This document shows positions 21,757 to 33,140 of a stretch of 64,000 nucleotides of DNA, one piece after another. Location: contig JAFEKR010000021.1 of the NCBI GenBank assembly GCA_019022495.1, positions 186,001 to 250,000 of the forward strand, given 5' to 3'. This DNA comes from Epichloe hybrida (taxonomy: Eukaryota; Ascomycota; Sordariomycetes; Hypocreales; Clavicipitaceae). Below the pieces are notes generated by a model. The model was not told the DNA's origin. It did no database searches and was given only the letters and a program-made list of their open reading frames with translations. How positions within the stretch are numbered: position 1 is the first letter of the stretch; each line of letters opens with the position of its first letter. A program made the position numbers and the translations under genes.

Positions 21757-22682
21757 GCGAGAACAAGCTGCCAACTGCCATACCAGTCACAATCACGCTC
21801 GCAACTGTAGCTGGTCTCGCAGCTCTGGCCGCCGTGGCATTACTCTTCATCTATTCTCGTCGGAGGCAACGTCGATCCGGCCCCCTCGGCCCCCTCGCCC
21901 TCGGTGCCTCTGCGGATAATACCCCGTCCCGTCTCCATAGGCAAGACGATGCAAAAAGGAACAGCAGCTCCAACTCCCCCTCCGCCTCCGCGCCATCGCC
22001 ACTCTATTCTCCTCCTCCTCCTCCTCCTCCTCCTCACCCTCACCCTCACCCTCCTCCTGCCCCTCCCTCCCGTCCTCTAGCAGCTTCTTCACCATCCTCA
22101 TCGAGATCCTCATCACTCGGCATGGGCAATGGCAACCACAGCGGCAACGGCAACAGCTCCAATGCCACCCCAGATAGCGCGACGTTGACCCCGCCGCCGA
22201 GATTACCGCAGAGAAAATACCATTCCTCCACCAAGAGTGATTCCCCAATCCAGCTCGTCAAAAAGCATACTCACACAAGGTGGGGCAAGCCATCGAGCCT
22301 GTCCATCCTCTCGTCCTCGACGGCAACAACGCCGTCGCCATCATCCGTGTCCTCCGCCATCTTCGACGGCAGCAGCCTCACCTCCCCCCCAAGGACGCCA
22401 AGGCAAGGCAGCGGCATCCCTGCTGCCCACATCATGGGCCTCGAAAGTCCGGGACCACCACCGAACCGAGCACTCCCCTCGCCGCCCCCGAAATACTGGC
22501 AAGTCAATCCCTTGTCACCGCCCGCAGACACACAAAAGGACCATGTACGGCCCGAAGAAATCGGCATAGCGATTGGCAGCCCCTCATACAGCGATACGAG
22601 CCGCAGCAGGGAAAAGCGGCCTCGTCTCGACGAGAGCGACATGGAACGACTGGGAGGCACATATTCCCCCTTCAAGAGATGA
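21264..22682 (+). CDS. Low-complexity single-pass membrane protein (hypothetical)
   Basis: Read as one exon it gives 472 residues. Residues 1-172 are Gly/Ser/Arg-rich with an (RS)n stretch at about 38-49, encoded by six GGTCGA repeats, and six Cys between 69 and 123. A hydrophobic segment at about 173-197 (IPVTITLATVAGLAALAAVA...) is followed at once by SRRRQRR, which predicts a cytoplasmic C-terminus. The tail is Pro/Ser-rich with a (P)8(HP)n block, and ends in a charged REKRPRLDESDMERLGG part. This layout resembles fungal surface sensors or anchored proteins, but no known domain was recognised and no signal peptide precedes the Cys region. Either the true first exon lies upstream or the start is misplaced. 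Short GT-AG pairs in the 5' part could be introns. The C-terminal two thirds, with the membrane segment, is the most trustworthy part. Confidence 0.6.
21373..21408. repeat. (GGTCGA)6 hexamer repeat
   Basis: Six perfect copies inside the predicted membrane-protein frame, where they encode an Arg-Ser dipeptide run. Confidence 0.9.
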
Positions 22683-23631
22683 CGCCGTGCGTGCTGTCCT
22701 TGTCTCCCTGGTGGAGTCGTCATGGCCGAACCGGACTTTTTGACGACGACAAGACTAGAAGGAGGGCAATTTGAAGAAGAATTAGAAAGAAAAGGGAACT
22801 TGAAACGGTCATGGAAACGAACATGTACGATGTAACTATGCAACACGACTGCAATGGCAAATAGCATGGATGGGTACAACAGCACACAGGAACAAGGATA
22901 TAGCACCAGAGACATCAACATGCCGAAAGAAAAAAAAAGGCAAAACTCTTCAAGAGTAAACACAGACTCGTCTAGTCCATTATATTTGACCACAGGGAAA
23001 CGCCACCTGTGGCGCGTCAGACATATATCAATTTAAAATTCCGAGCTGCGAACAAAGCAACACCTTCACCCGTGAGAAGACATGGTGAATTTGCGGTCCG
23101 AGGTCTGGCTTCTGCCTCCAGGAGGACGAGGCGTGTGGCACGAGAGGGCGGTATTTGGCTTCTCTGGGACATAAAAGGTTGGTATCAGATCCATGGGTGG
23201 ATATAGATGCGGCGTTGGCCGTCATGGGCATTGCTTTTGCTCCCATGTGGGATTATACTCATGTACAGATGGATAGAGGGGAGCAGCCGCAAGCACATGC
23301 AGCACACACCCACTCACTGCACAAACATGTCTCGACGCAAGAAAAGAAAGAGTATGCATTATGGTGTTCGACCACGTGGTAAATGGTAAATGTACACAGG
23401 GCCAGTCGCCCTCAGCGCTGTCTCGCTCATGGGTCAATCAACCCGCCGTGGAAACCTCGCAGCTATGTATGATCCTGCCCCATCCATCTGCTATTCATCT
23501 TACCGTATCGAGGTCTTGTTGTTTCCTATCCATGTTCTCGAGCGGAAACCCTCCGACAGTGACAGTTCGTGATGGAGTCTGACCTAGAAGCTCTTGCGCG
23601 TGCTTTTATCTCCACTGCTCCTGCCGGCACC
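22683..23631. other. Convergent 3' region before YME1
   Basis: No supported gene; holds the 3' ends of the membrane-protein gene and YME1. Confidence 0.5.
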
Positions 23632-26102
23632 TCATGAATCGGCTTGTGCTGGTGGCGGTGCCTCCGACTCGGGCGGCTGTGTGTGCCCGAGTCCCGGCGG
23701 CTGTGGTGTATCTGATGGAATGGGCAGGATCAGAGGGCCGCCGGGTACAATGGTTCGCCCCGGGAGTTTCTCTCCCCGAATCACCATCTCCACCTCGTTC
23801 TTGTCCAGCGTCTCGTACTGAACGAGGGCCTTGGCCAAGAGATCTAGTTCTTTTCGCCTCTCCGTCAGTAGTGTCCTCACTTCCTCGTACGACTTTTTGA
23901 GATTCTTTTGAACTTCCTGCTCAATCATGGACCGAGTCTCGGAGCTCAAATTCTCGTATCGTCTGCCGTACTCGACGGGGCCCAGGGCGCGCGACATGCC
24001 AAAGTTTGTCACCATCATGAAGCTCAGATCAGTGGCCTTTTCCAGGTCCTGCAGCCAGTTGTTAGTCAGACGGTATTAAACTTGGGTGGACGAATGTTGT
24101 GCAAACCTACGTTTGAGACTCCAGAGGTGACCTTGTCATCGCCGTACCTCATTTCCTCTGCCATCTTTCCGCCCAGGAGCACACGAATGTTGGACATGTA
24201 CTCGGCCGCCGTGTAAGAGTACTTGTCCATTTGCGGCACATGGGCAGTATGACCCAGAGATGGCCCCTTGGGGAGAATGGTGACCTTGTAGAGCCGGCTG
24301 GAGCTGTCCTTCTCAAACAGTTGCACGAGTGCATGGCCAGCTTCGTGATAAGCAGTCATTTCCTTCTCCTTTTCTGTGATAATCATTGATTTTCTATCAG
24401 AACCCATGGTAACTCTGTCGAATGCCCAGTCCAGGTCCTCCTTGGAAACCACCGAGGCTCTAGCTCTGCTAGCTCGGAGAGCGGCTAGATTGAGCATGTT
24501 TTCCAATTCGGCTCCAGATCGTCCGGGCGAACGAGCCGCAACGGCATAAAAATCGACATCGGGTGCAGCCTTGATCTTGGTGGCGTGATGTTTGAGAATG
24601 GCCAGTCGGCCACGAACGTCGGGGAGGTCGACATTGACGTGGCGATCGAAACGACCAGGCCTCGTCAGCGCCTTGTCCAGCAAATTTGGCAAGTTGGTTG
24701 CGCCCATGATGATGACCTTGGTGTCTTGGTCAAATCCATCCAGCTCCGTGAGTAACTGATTCAGCGTCTGCTTGGCGTGAGCCTGGTCTCTTGGATTGCG
24801 CTTGCCACCAATGGCATCCAGTTCGTCGATGAAAATGATGGAAGGCGACTTGGCTTTGGCAGCACTAAAGAGCTCTCGGACTCGCTTTGCACCTACACCG
24901 ACAAAGATTTCGTCGAATTCACTACCGGACATGTAGAAGAAGGGCACGCCAGCTTCACCGGCCACGGCTCGCGCAAGCAGAGTCTTGCCCGTTCCTGGAG
25001 GCCCAACCAGAAGAACACCCTTGGGCAACTTGGCACCCAAGTCGGAGAAGTTTTCGGGGTTCTTGAGAAACTCAACCACTTCCTGTAGCTCTTCCTTGGC
25101 CTCATCGCAACCGTGCACGTCGCTGAATCGGGTCGTCTGCTTCTCGGCCTTGACCTCGGAATCAGTCTTGGCCCCTGGGCCACGCCGAAAAGTGCTCAGT
25201 GTCTCAATGAGGATAGTGACGGCAGCAAAGCAGAGATAAGTGACTACAACAAACGTGGCAAAGAACTTGACCCAGCGGAAGATGAGAGACCGTGTTGACT
25301 CCTGAACAACGACGTGAATGGGCTCAGCCTTGCCGCCCTTTGATACAGATGCGTACGAAGTACCCGGAACCGCAGCGTTAGCAATGGCCTGGTCATGGGC
25401 GTTCCACTGGCCCCTGGCGTATCCCGACGGGGCCGATGACCCAGCAGTTGTGTTGGTCCACGCATTGAGGGCAGCAAGAGCCTTCTTGTAGGCGTCTTCG
25501 GTCGCCGCATTCGTAGCAAATCGGCCAGACTGATGACGTTCGACCAAGATCCCAGGCATGTTCGCTCGCAGAAGGAGTTGGTAGAAGGCATTTTGCATGT
25601 TTGCATTGCCCGGGTTGCGATTGGCAGAGTCTTCGACAGTGGCTAGTTGGTTGCGCGAGATGCCGTTCGACGAGCCAAATGAGGTTCCAAAGCCTCGTTG
25701 TTGAATCTGCACGGGCCCGTGGGACATGCGTCTTGCCATTAGAGGTTGCCAGTGAAACTTTGCCGTGAATCCTCGGGGCCGAAAGAGTGGTCGACGAAGC
25801 GCAGGGTTCGCGGCTCGTAAGCCGACCTGCGTCGACCCAGAGACCATGAGCCGAGAATTTGATGGTTCGTACGAATTCAATATTGATAGAGACGGGACAA
25901 CGGATAATGATGAGACGGTCGCATGTCGGAGAAACCCAGGCAGAGGAGTCAATGACGGCTTCAGCGCGCCTTGATTAGCAGTAGGCAAGTCAGACGCCGA
26001 CTTGGGTTCTAATGGTTTTCGAATCGAAAGCGTCGCCGTCCTCCATGGTGTCGTCAGCGTATTCGCGATGGAAGGCCACGCCTCTGAGACGGTTGATGCC
26101 AT
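23632..26102 (-). CDS. YME1: Mitochondrial i-AAA protease (Yme1/FtsH family)
   Basis: Two exons on the minus strand, 26102-24111 and 24048-23632 (62-nt intron, GTAGGT...GCAG), 802 residues. The N-terminal ~200 residues are basic, Ser-rich and presequence-like. A FWY-rich hydrophobic segment at about 268-299 ([21 protein letters not shown]) anchors it in the inner membrane. The AAA module follows: Walker A GPPGTGKT (about 364-371), Walker [13 protein letters not shown], arginine finger region [10 protein letters not shown]. The zinc protease motif HEAGH is at about 586-590 with partner DLEKATD, which is only completed by splicing ([12 protein letters not shown]). [10 protein letters not shown] carries the pore-loop region. 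One membrane segment and the family sequence indicate the i-AAA enzyme facing the intermembrane space (yeast Yme1, Neurospora IAP-1), not the two-segment m-AAA type. It degrades misfolded inner-membrane and intermembrane proteins. The C-terminus ends in a Pro-rich tail. Without splicing, the frame would stop before the second protease motif. Confidence 0.96.
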
Positions 26103-27664
26103 GCTCTAGAGTCTTCAAATTAGCCAGGCTCGGCCGAGGACCCATGCGAACAGTTGGGGCATCTGCTTACCGGCACCCCGTGAAAAGCCATCCGCAGGAC
26201 GCAGATCGCGGCACGCCGTGGCGATGAACGAGCAGCTTGGTCCGGTGAGCTCAACAGCGTCAAAACACGCCAGGGAGGTAAACGCGAAGGCACACAGGCA
26301 GAGAAGACTGGAGGGGTGGAAATGCTGTTCAGCTACGAGGACAAACCGCAAGACCGTCAGATTAAAACGATGCACTCATAGTGCGGGATTCCCTCGCCAA
26401 TGCCAAGTTACCTGGTGATTGCGACTTAGCGTCGACTTGGCCGTTTGGTGATGGATTTGTCGACGTGCCACATTCGCGCAGCGGCGGATTCCAAACGTCC
26501 AAGGGCTTCGAGGGTCCCGATTTTCGCCAAGGGGGGTTGGGTGTGTGCGTGCGGTCGATGATTAGTCATCACCTGGATGGGATGGGTGGACGCTCCGATT
26601 CCGCATCTCGCCGAATGGAAGCACGTGGAACTTTATCCCACGGGCCCCACTTCACTTCATCCTGGCCCCAGCCCGAAGCATCAGGACACGGCTCGGGCGA
26701 ACAAACCGTGAACTTGGAAAGAGCTATACGAATCACGCAAAAGTAATAATAATAATAAAAACCCCTGGAAAAAAACATCCGACGCAATCTAGGTCCAGTC
26801 GAGTTTTGTTCCACCTCACTCGGCTTCGTAGTTCGGCTCTTCTTTGGTTGCTTTCTCTCTCTCTCAGGTCACATCCAATCGTGGTGAGAGCAAAACATTC
26901 GGTGTCATCTTTAATATACTACATCTAGAAACAATGGCCCGACACCGGGCAGTGGACTGTATTGTCGTCATGTCAAGGGCATGCTTACGCTGAGACTGCG
27001 CCGGCGAACCATTCAATCCATTTATAACGGCAAGGAACAAAGACTTCCTAGCCTGCGAAAGAAATAAGAAAAATTGAAATTTTACTAGACAGAGGTAATG
27101 AAGCGCCAGCTGTAGCAAGGGAGTGTTGCTCTATTTTTGTATCTATTCTTTCTTTTGCGGAAGAGAATGTGATGTTTTACAGCAGAGCACAAGTCGTTTC
27201 AAAATTGATCCACTGTTGAGTAAATTTACAGCAAGCGATATACTAGTCATACACGTATGCCATTATCCTTCGCATCTGCCCAAGTCATGGGCCCATCTTT
27301 GACAGTGATATCTTTGACAGTGATTTGTTGTCATAAATTCGACTCTTGATTTCCCTTTTTCCATGCCATAAAAAGCAGTCAACCACATTTATGTGTTGTG
27401 GCAATTCCAAAACAAAAATTCCGAAACAATGGCGGACACAAAATTGTCATAGACCACTGGGACACTGGAAAATATAACCTCTTCGGAAGGCAAAAATATG
27501 TAAAGATAAATCGAAAAAAAGACACCCTGGTTCTGTTTATCCCAAGTGGTATAACCGCCCAATATATGTGCATAGATGAAAGATGCGAGCTGCCCAAATA
27601 GTAATTTTTGAATCGAAAATAGTTGTACAAATAGTATATTATGCAAACGTTGAGCTTGCGGTTC
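26103..27664. other. Intergenic region upstream of YME1, AT-rich on the right
   Basis: No supported gene. The left part is the YME1 promoter. From about 27050 to 27640 the DNA is clearly AT-rich, unlike the flanking genes, and lies 3' of the C2H2 gene. A perfect 15-bp tandem duplication (ATCTTTGACAGTGAT) is at 27295-27324. Confidence 0.5.
27295..27324. repeat. 15-bp perfect tandem duplication
   Basis: Two adjacent identical copies of ATCTTTGACAGTGAT. Confidence 0.95.
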
Positions 27665-29054
27665 TTATATTGTCTCGACTCGAGAGCTTGGAAGCTGCAT
27701 GGTAGGGTCGTCGAACTCTATTTTGGGACCCGAGTACATGTCGTACACTCCAGTTCCGAAAGCAGGAATCTGTCCAATGGTAGCAACCTCAACGGGAGAC
27801 TGGTACTGATATACCCATTCAGCTTCAGGCTGAGAGCTGCGTGTCTGGTGCATCTGCTGTGTGTAAGATACCATGTTATTTGATGGCTCAACCGCGTGTG
27901 CTTCTTGCAAGCCATAGGTGGCGGAAGCGGGAGGCTGGTGGGTGTATAGACTATCATGCACGGCTGGGCTATGTCCTGACGCAGGCGAGAAGCTGGCTGG
28001 GCTGCTGCTTAATGATGGCATGCTGCCACTGTTGTAAGCCATCTCGAGGGATCTCTCAACATGTTGGCGCGGGATATGATAAGCTGCCGGTACGTTCGTG
28101 TTCATCGTGGCGATGCCAGGGTTGTTCTGGTCGACGACGTAGTATGGTTGGTGTGGCATGTTGGCCGTGCGCTGAATCATGTGCATGTTGGGGTCCTGGC
28201 CATGAAACTCGTGGACTTCGGCAGGGACACTTTGTCGCTGAGCAATCTGGTGGTCCATACCGTAAGGTGTCATTTGCTGGCCAAAGTCGCCAAACGTGGC
28301 AGATCGGTGCATGGGATGACTGTGAGCCATAGCTGGGTGGATGATGGTGCCTGGCATTGACCAGGACATCGTCGTCTGGCCGGGAGTGGAAGGGGACTCG
28401 CCCATGTCTGATTCTGAAGTGCAGTCGTCGAGGATGTCATTAGGGTTCATTCCTCGCTGGTGAGATCGCCGTTGGTGTTTAACCATGGTAGTCTTTCGAC
28501 AGAAGCTTGTTTTCCCAACATGTTAGACTCAAGATGTCTCGCAGTCCGACTCATCAACACGTACCTCTTTAAGCATCCATCATGCGCGCACTTGTAGGGA
28601 CGCTTGCCAGTGTGAATACGTCGGTGCCGGGCGAGAGATGATGACTGATGCATCAAGTAATGTGAGCCAAATTAAGCCATCATAAAGATGAGACAGGTAC
28701 CGCGTCGACTTACATCTGAAAAACGCTTTCCACAGCCAATATGCTGGCACTGATGAGGCTTCTCACCGGTGTGAGTTCGAATGTGAACAGTCAGGGCACT
28801 TCGCTGAATAAAGCTCTTGCCACAACCGGGAGTAGTGCAGGTATACGGTCTCTCATTGGTGTGGATTCGATAGTGCCTTTGCAGGTCTGATTTGCGGTTG
28901 AAACTCTGCAGTGCTGTCGTTAGCTTCGTTGCCCAATGCATTCATATTCATATCCGGATTCTAGGCGATCTCGTCATACCTTGTTGCAAGATTCCCAGTC
29001 ACACTGGAAAGGTCGAGTGGTTGACTCGTATTCGACTAACTCCAGAAGCTCCAT
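27665..29054 (-). CDS. C2H2 zinc-finger transcription factor (four fingers)
   Basis: Four exons on the minus strand: 29054-28980, 28905-28714, 28644-28565 and 28505-27665; introns 74, 68 and 59 nt, all interrupting finger coding; 395 residues. After splicing the N-terminus is [16 protein letters not shown]. Four consecutive C2H2 fingers follow: CDWESC...HYRIH, CTTPGC...HIRTH, CQHIGC...HRRIH and CAHDGC...HQRRSH, joined by TNERPY/TGEKPH/TGKRPY linkers. The zinc-finger block ends at about residue 140. The rest is Gln/Met/Pro/Ser-rich ([16 protein letters not shown] onward) and looks like a low-complexity regulatory region. Such N-terminal four-finger proteins are conserved in filamentous ascomycetes. 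I did not assign a named orthologue. Nuclear DNA-binding regulator; targets unknown. Its upstream side opens onto about 15 kb without recognisable genes, which suggests extensive cis-regulation. Confidence 0.92.
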
Positions 29055-30896
29055 TGTGAAGTATGTGTGAACGTTGGTGATGCAGGTGACGATGCAAGAT
29101 GGTTTATTGTAGTAGACGCTTTGCCCAGATCTGTGTTTTGGCTCTGTTTCTGATGAATATGAACTCTTTCGGGTTCAGGTGGGTGTTATGTCTTGGACAA
29201 AGTGATTGAATGAGACAAGATGAAGATAAATACGACTTTTTGTGTTGAAATTTTAGAGTTATCAAGATGAATGCCAAGATATGGATAAGGGGAGGAGGGC
29301 CTTCCTTATCAACGTTTGAGCAGAAGCTGAATCTGAGTTGAAGGCTTGATGATGTCGACGAATGATGGCAAGGCGGCGATGAGATGTTATATATGATCGG
29401 AGACTAATGAGCAAGGATGAGAAGAGTGGGCAGGGTGTGTAGATGTGGTAGGGGTGAACTCTGTGGATAGCAAAGATAGTAAAAGCAGGTACCCTGTGGC
29501 TTTCTGATGAGTAGAGTTGAGCCCGTCTTGTCTGGGGATTGGAACAGATCCCAAGGAGGACCCTGAAGTCCAACACAAGTGTGGATGGACTAAGGGACGT
29601 TGTGGGCTGTGGTACTCGAAGCTGCGCTCGGGCGTGGACAGGCTGGATGGAGTATGGTCAGAAATCGGCTAGATCATTGGCAAGACCAGATGCTGTAACG
29701 GACGGTCCGGCGATCTCCACGGGACAGCCTTGGGACAGTGCGTCTCTGAAGAAGACCAGATGCTCGGGGAAAAGAAGGTTTCGGAGGTTGCGTAGAGGCT
29801 AGCCCCTTGGGTGGTTCGAGTAGACCGAGGGGTTGGAGTAGATACGCCGTTGACGCACTTCTCCGTCGCGTCCCAGCTAAGACCAAAGTCAATCGGTTCG
29901 AGGTGCCTCCCCCGGTAGGAAAACAGACCTCCCAGTTGGGTCCCGCGAGCCTTCTCGATTTGCGGTAGGCGTTGAAAGTAGAGTTGCGAGCGTTGCCTGA
30001 AACAGTTGGAACGGCACGAGGCTGGCTGGGTTGGAATCTTGACGCCCTGCTCGTGGCTAATGGTATCCGTAGCTGGGGAAAGGAAAGCGGCAAGCCCAAT
30101 GTACTTGGGTAGTTTTTTATTCTCCTTTACGCCCACGGGTACTGTTCCTCCTCTAGGTCGTCATGTATTATTCGATTGGTCGGGAGTGAGTCGACGATTT
30201 TAGTCCAGTCGGGCCACCGAGATGGGACACTGCGGCGAAGAACGGGGAGCGTGGGCAGAGCGGTATGACGGCGAACAAACAAAATGACAATTGATCGCGT
30301 GGCAAAACAATCCAGTGGCGAAACAATAGCGCGGATGACTGGAGAAGATTCCTCTTCTAGACGTTTGCAATGCTAGTATGAGAAGATGTCCAACGGTATG
30401 GACGAGTCGCGAGAAGGGGGACTGCAGAAAGAATCGGCTCGCAGTGCGAGCGGCGAGGCGAGCGAATGCTATATACTACCAGATAGTCCGGAGACCATCA
30501 GACCAACAAGATATCGGGGCAACCACACTCCCAGGACACGCATCAATCGTGCCAGAACATTATATGGATCTTGCAAGACAGAAAAGCAAAATTGGCCCTG
30601 ATCTAGTATGACTGGAGGTGTGTGGGGGGGGGAAGGCAGAACAAGAGCATGGGGAGCTGGGAGGGAAACAGGCCCTGGAAGCCCATGACCGGCATCGATA
30701 AGTCGGGGCCGCAGTAGCGGATTGAGGCGCTTCGTGTGAGCAAGTCTTGTCAAGGGCCAAGGCCCTGGGCCCGACATGGACGATGTAAATGTAAATGACT
30801 GACAGACTTGATGGAGACGAATTTGGGGCTCACATGGGGGATGCCCTGCAGGATCACTTCCCGATGGCAAGGGAAAGAGCCGGGGAGGACTCCGTG

Positions 30897-30949
30897 GTGG
30901 GCAGGCAGTTGGCGGGCAGTTGGCGGGCAGCTGGCGGGCAGGCAGGCAA
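30897..30949. repeat. Imperfect 12-bp repeats (GGCAGTTGGCGG type)
   Basis: Three to four head-to-tail units of GGCAGTTGGCGG (one with C for T), then GGCAGGCAGGCA. Confidence 0.85.
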
Positions 30950-31331
30950 AGAACCTCGGGAAAGAGAGAGATAGATACCTCTCCGTCGAGTACCTGAGGT
31001 ACCGAGCAGCCGGGAAAGTGCGAGGCACAAGGCCAAGCCACAGACATAATAACGGGGCCATCAGGGGTCGGGGCTGCTTCAACTAGAAGAAGCCAGCCGT
31101 GCCAGCCTCGAATGTGACTCAGCGGCTCATCGGGTCGGCAGCTTCATCAGCGTCGGCTGGAAACTGCATGGGCGGCCATGTTCCCGACGGCCATTGCCCC
31201 GCCTGCCTTTACTATCATGTCAGCCTGCCACCACAAAAGTCGATTTGAGTATCTTGGCCCAGGCTGTTCCTTCCATCATTTTTACCCATCTGATTCCCCC
31301 GTGGGGGAGAGAGAGAGAGATGGAGATGGAG

Positions 31332-31372
31332 GGCGGGCGGGCAGGCGGGCAGGCAGGCAGGCAGGCAGGCAG
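31332..31372. repeat. GGCA/GGCG tetranucleotide microsatellite
   Basis: About ten 4-bp units of GGGC/AGGC in tandem, preceded by a short GA array at about 31307-31320. Confidence 0.9.
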
Positions 31373-32068
31373 CAATCATAACAAATATAACAATCATGGG
31401 TAGGCCATGGCAGAGATGACAGGGTGCGTACTATGGTTATCTGGCAATGTCGACCGACATTGATATCAGCTGTTTACGGGGAAATCTTGGGCCTGGGCTG
31501 TTGGTCAAGACTTGAAGAGTCTGGTCTAGAGCGAGTGCGACCGCCGACCAGAATGTTTCTTGGCCACGGAAACTCGGGCCACCGTCTCCGGGTGGGGGGG
31601 GGCATGATACTCCGCATGTACGGACACAACATGTTAGCATGTAGAGGCGAGGGCGCGAAAAACTGCGGGCCAAGAAGGCAACCTCGACGAGGAAAAGAAG
31701 TAAAATAATAATGGCGCCAAGAAACTGCTGCGACCCTTTTTGCTTGGCGACACATTCGGTACATGCGCCGCATGCACCCAAGTCCCCAGGTCTGGTCCTG
31801 GTCGAGTTTGTCAACAAACAAGCTGACGACTTGGTGGATTCTCGGCCGACGGCCGATTGCATCGGCCCTGCTGAAGGTGCACGTACCGCATTGTCTCAAG
31901 AGTGCCTCTCTTCTTTTAATAATATATGTATTTCAACGCCTTGTGTCAGACAAACGCCAAGGAAGCTGTTGAGATTGAACCCTGTTTATTATGCATTTGC
32001 CTGCGACCACATGGAGATTTCGTAGCCTTGAATCGATTTTTCTTTTCCGTCTTTGTCTTGATCCTCCC

Positions 32069-32110
32069 TTTTTTTTTTTTTTTTTTTAACATGTTTGGGG
32101 GGGGGGGGGG
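32069..32110. repeat. Adjacent poly(T) and poly(G) runs
   Basis: A T run of about 19 (32069-32087) is followed within 10 bases by a G run of about 14 (32097-32110). Confidence 0.85.
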
Positions 32111-32711
32111 CGCCGAGCTTGCTAATGCAACGAAAACCCCCCGGTCTCAAGGTGGATACGTGCGGGGTGCGCCTGAGAGGGAGGATCAATGGTTTGAGAT
32201 TGCAGACGGCGGCACGGGAAAACCACATCATGATCAATTGCGGCAAACACATAATACGGAGTGCAGTATGAAGAAAGGGGGGGCCTCCATGCCTGCTGCA
32301 GGGCCACCGTTTGTGGCACTCCATCGTGAACTGCGATTGTCAAATTGACAGGGTCAGCCCGGACAGGCATTTCAATCTATTAGCTTCAGGTGGACGATGT
32401 ACCAAGTAAACGTAAGCGTCCCCTTTCGGCTTGTCACCAGCAAATCGATAATGATGACTGATGAACAGCCGCGGATTACGGATCACGGAGTACAACCTCC
32501 TTCATCTCCACCTCCACCAATGAAAAGACGCATCGCACTTCGTATTGGGCATGGAGTGATGGTTTGAGTTCGTCACCTGCAGCAGTTTGTGGCAGCAGGG
32601 GAAAGGCTGTCAGCTTCCCAGTAATGGGAAGGGCTGGAATTAAGAACGCTGGTACGGATTATAGTCCATGTTAATCGCTGGGCTTACAAGTCTTGTTCGT
32701 TCTTGCTCCCT

Positions 32712-32747
32712 CCCCCCCCCCCCCCCTTTTAAAAAAAAAAAAAAAAA
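32712..32747. repeat. Adjacent poly(C) and poly(A) runs
   Basis: About 15 C (32712-32726), four T, then about 17 A (32731-32747). Confidence 0.85.
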
Positions 32748-33107
32748 GCTGACTGTTGCGCATGCTAGCTTGGCGGGAGTTTAGCGAGCGAATGTAATCC
32801 GTAGCTCCCCCCTCGTCTCTGACCTTGTGTGTGCGGAATACACGCCGTCCGTACCACTCTTTTAATGTGGATGCGTGGCAAGTCAGCCGGCGTACGGACT
32901 AGACGATTCGATCCATCGATCCCAGGTTAGCAAAATGATGACTTTTTTGGGGAGGGAAGAGAGCGGATCGCCGTCCGCCAATCAGAAGTCAATGTACTTG
33001 CTCCATCACCGATTTCTTTTATGTACTTGTTTGTTTTCCCGCCATCTCATGTGCGGTGTGTCTGGTGTGGTCTGGAGGGCAAGTGCACTGCGCGGTACAT
33101 AGGGAGG

Positions 33108-33140
33108 GCAGGAGCGCAGGAGCGCAGGAGCGCAGGAGGG
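33108..33140. repeat. 8-bp repeat (GCAGGAGC)n
   Basis: Four head-to-tail copies of GCAGGAGC, the last imperfect. Confidence 0.85.

Noticed and set aside
29881..29920. GGTTCGAGG word resembling a tRNA B box
   Set aside because: No A box at the right distance and no cloverleaf could be drawn; similar GGTTCG words at 19413-19437 belong to a short repeat.
30469..31047. 192-codon Pro-rich minus-strand frame
   Set aside because: Partly translated from the GGCAGTTGGCGG repeats; no recognisable protein.
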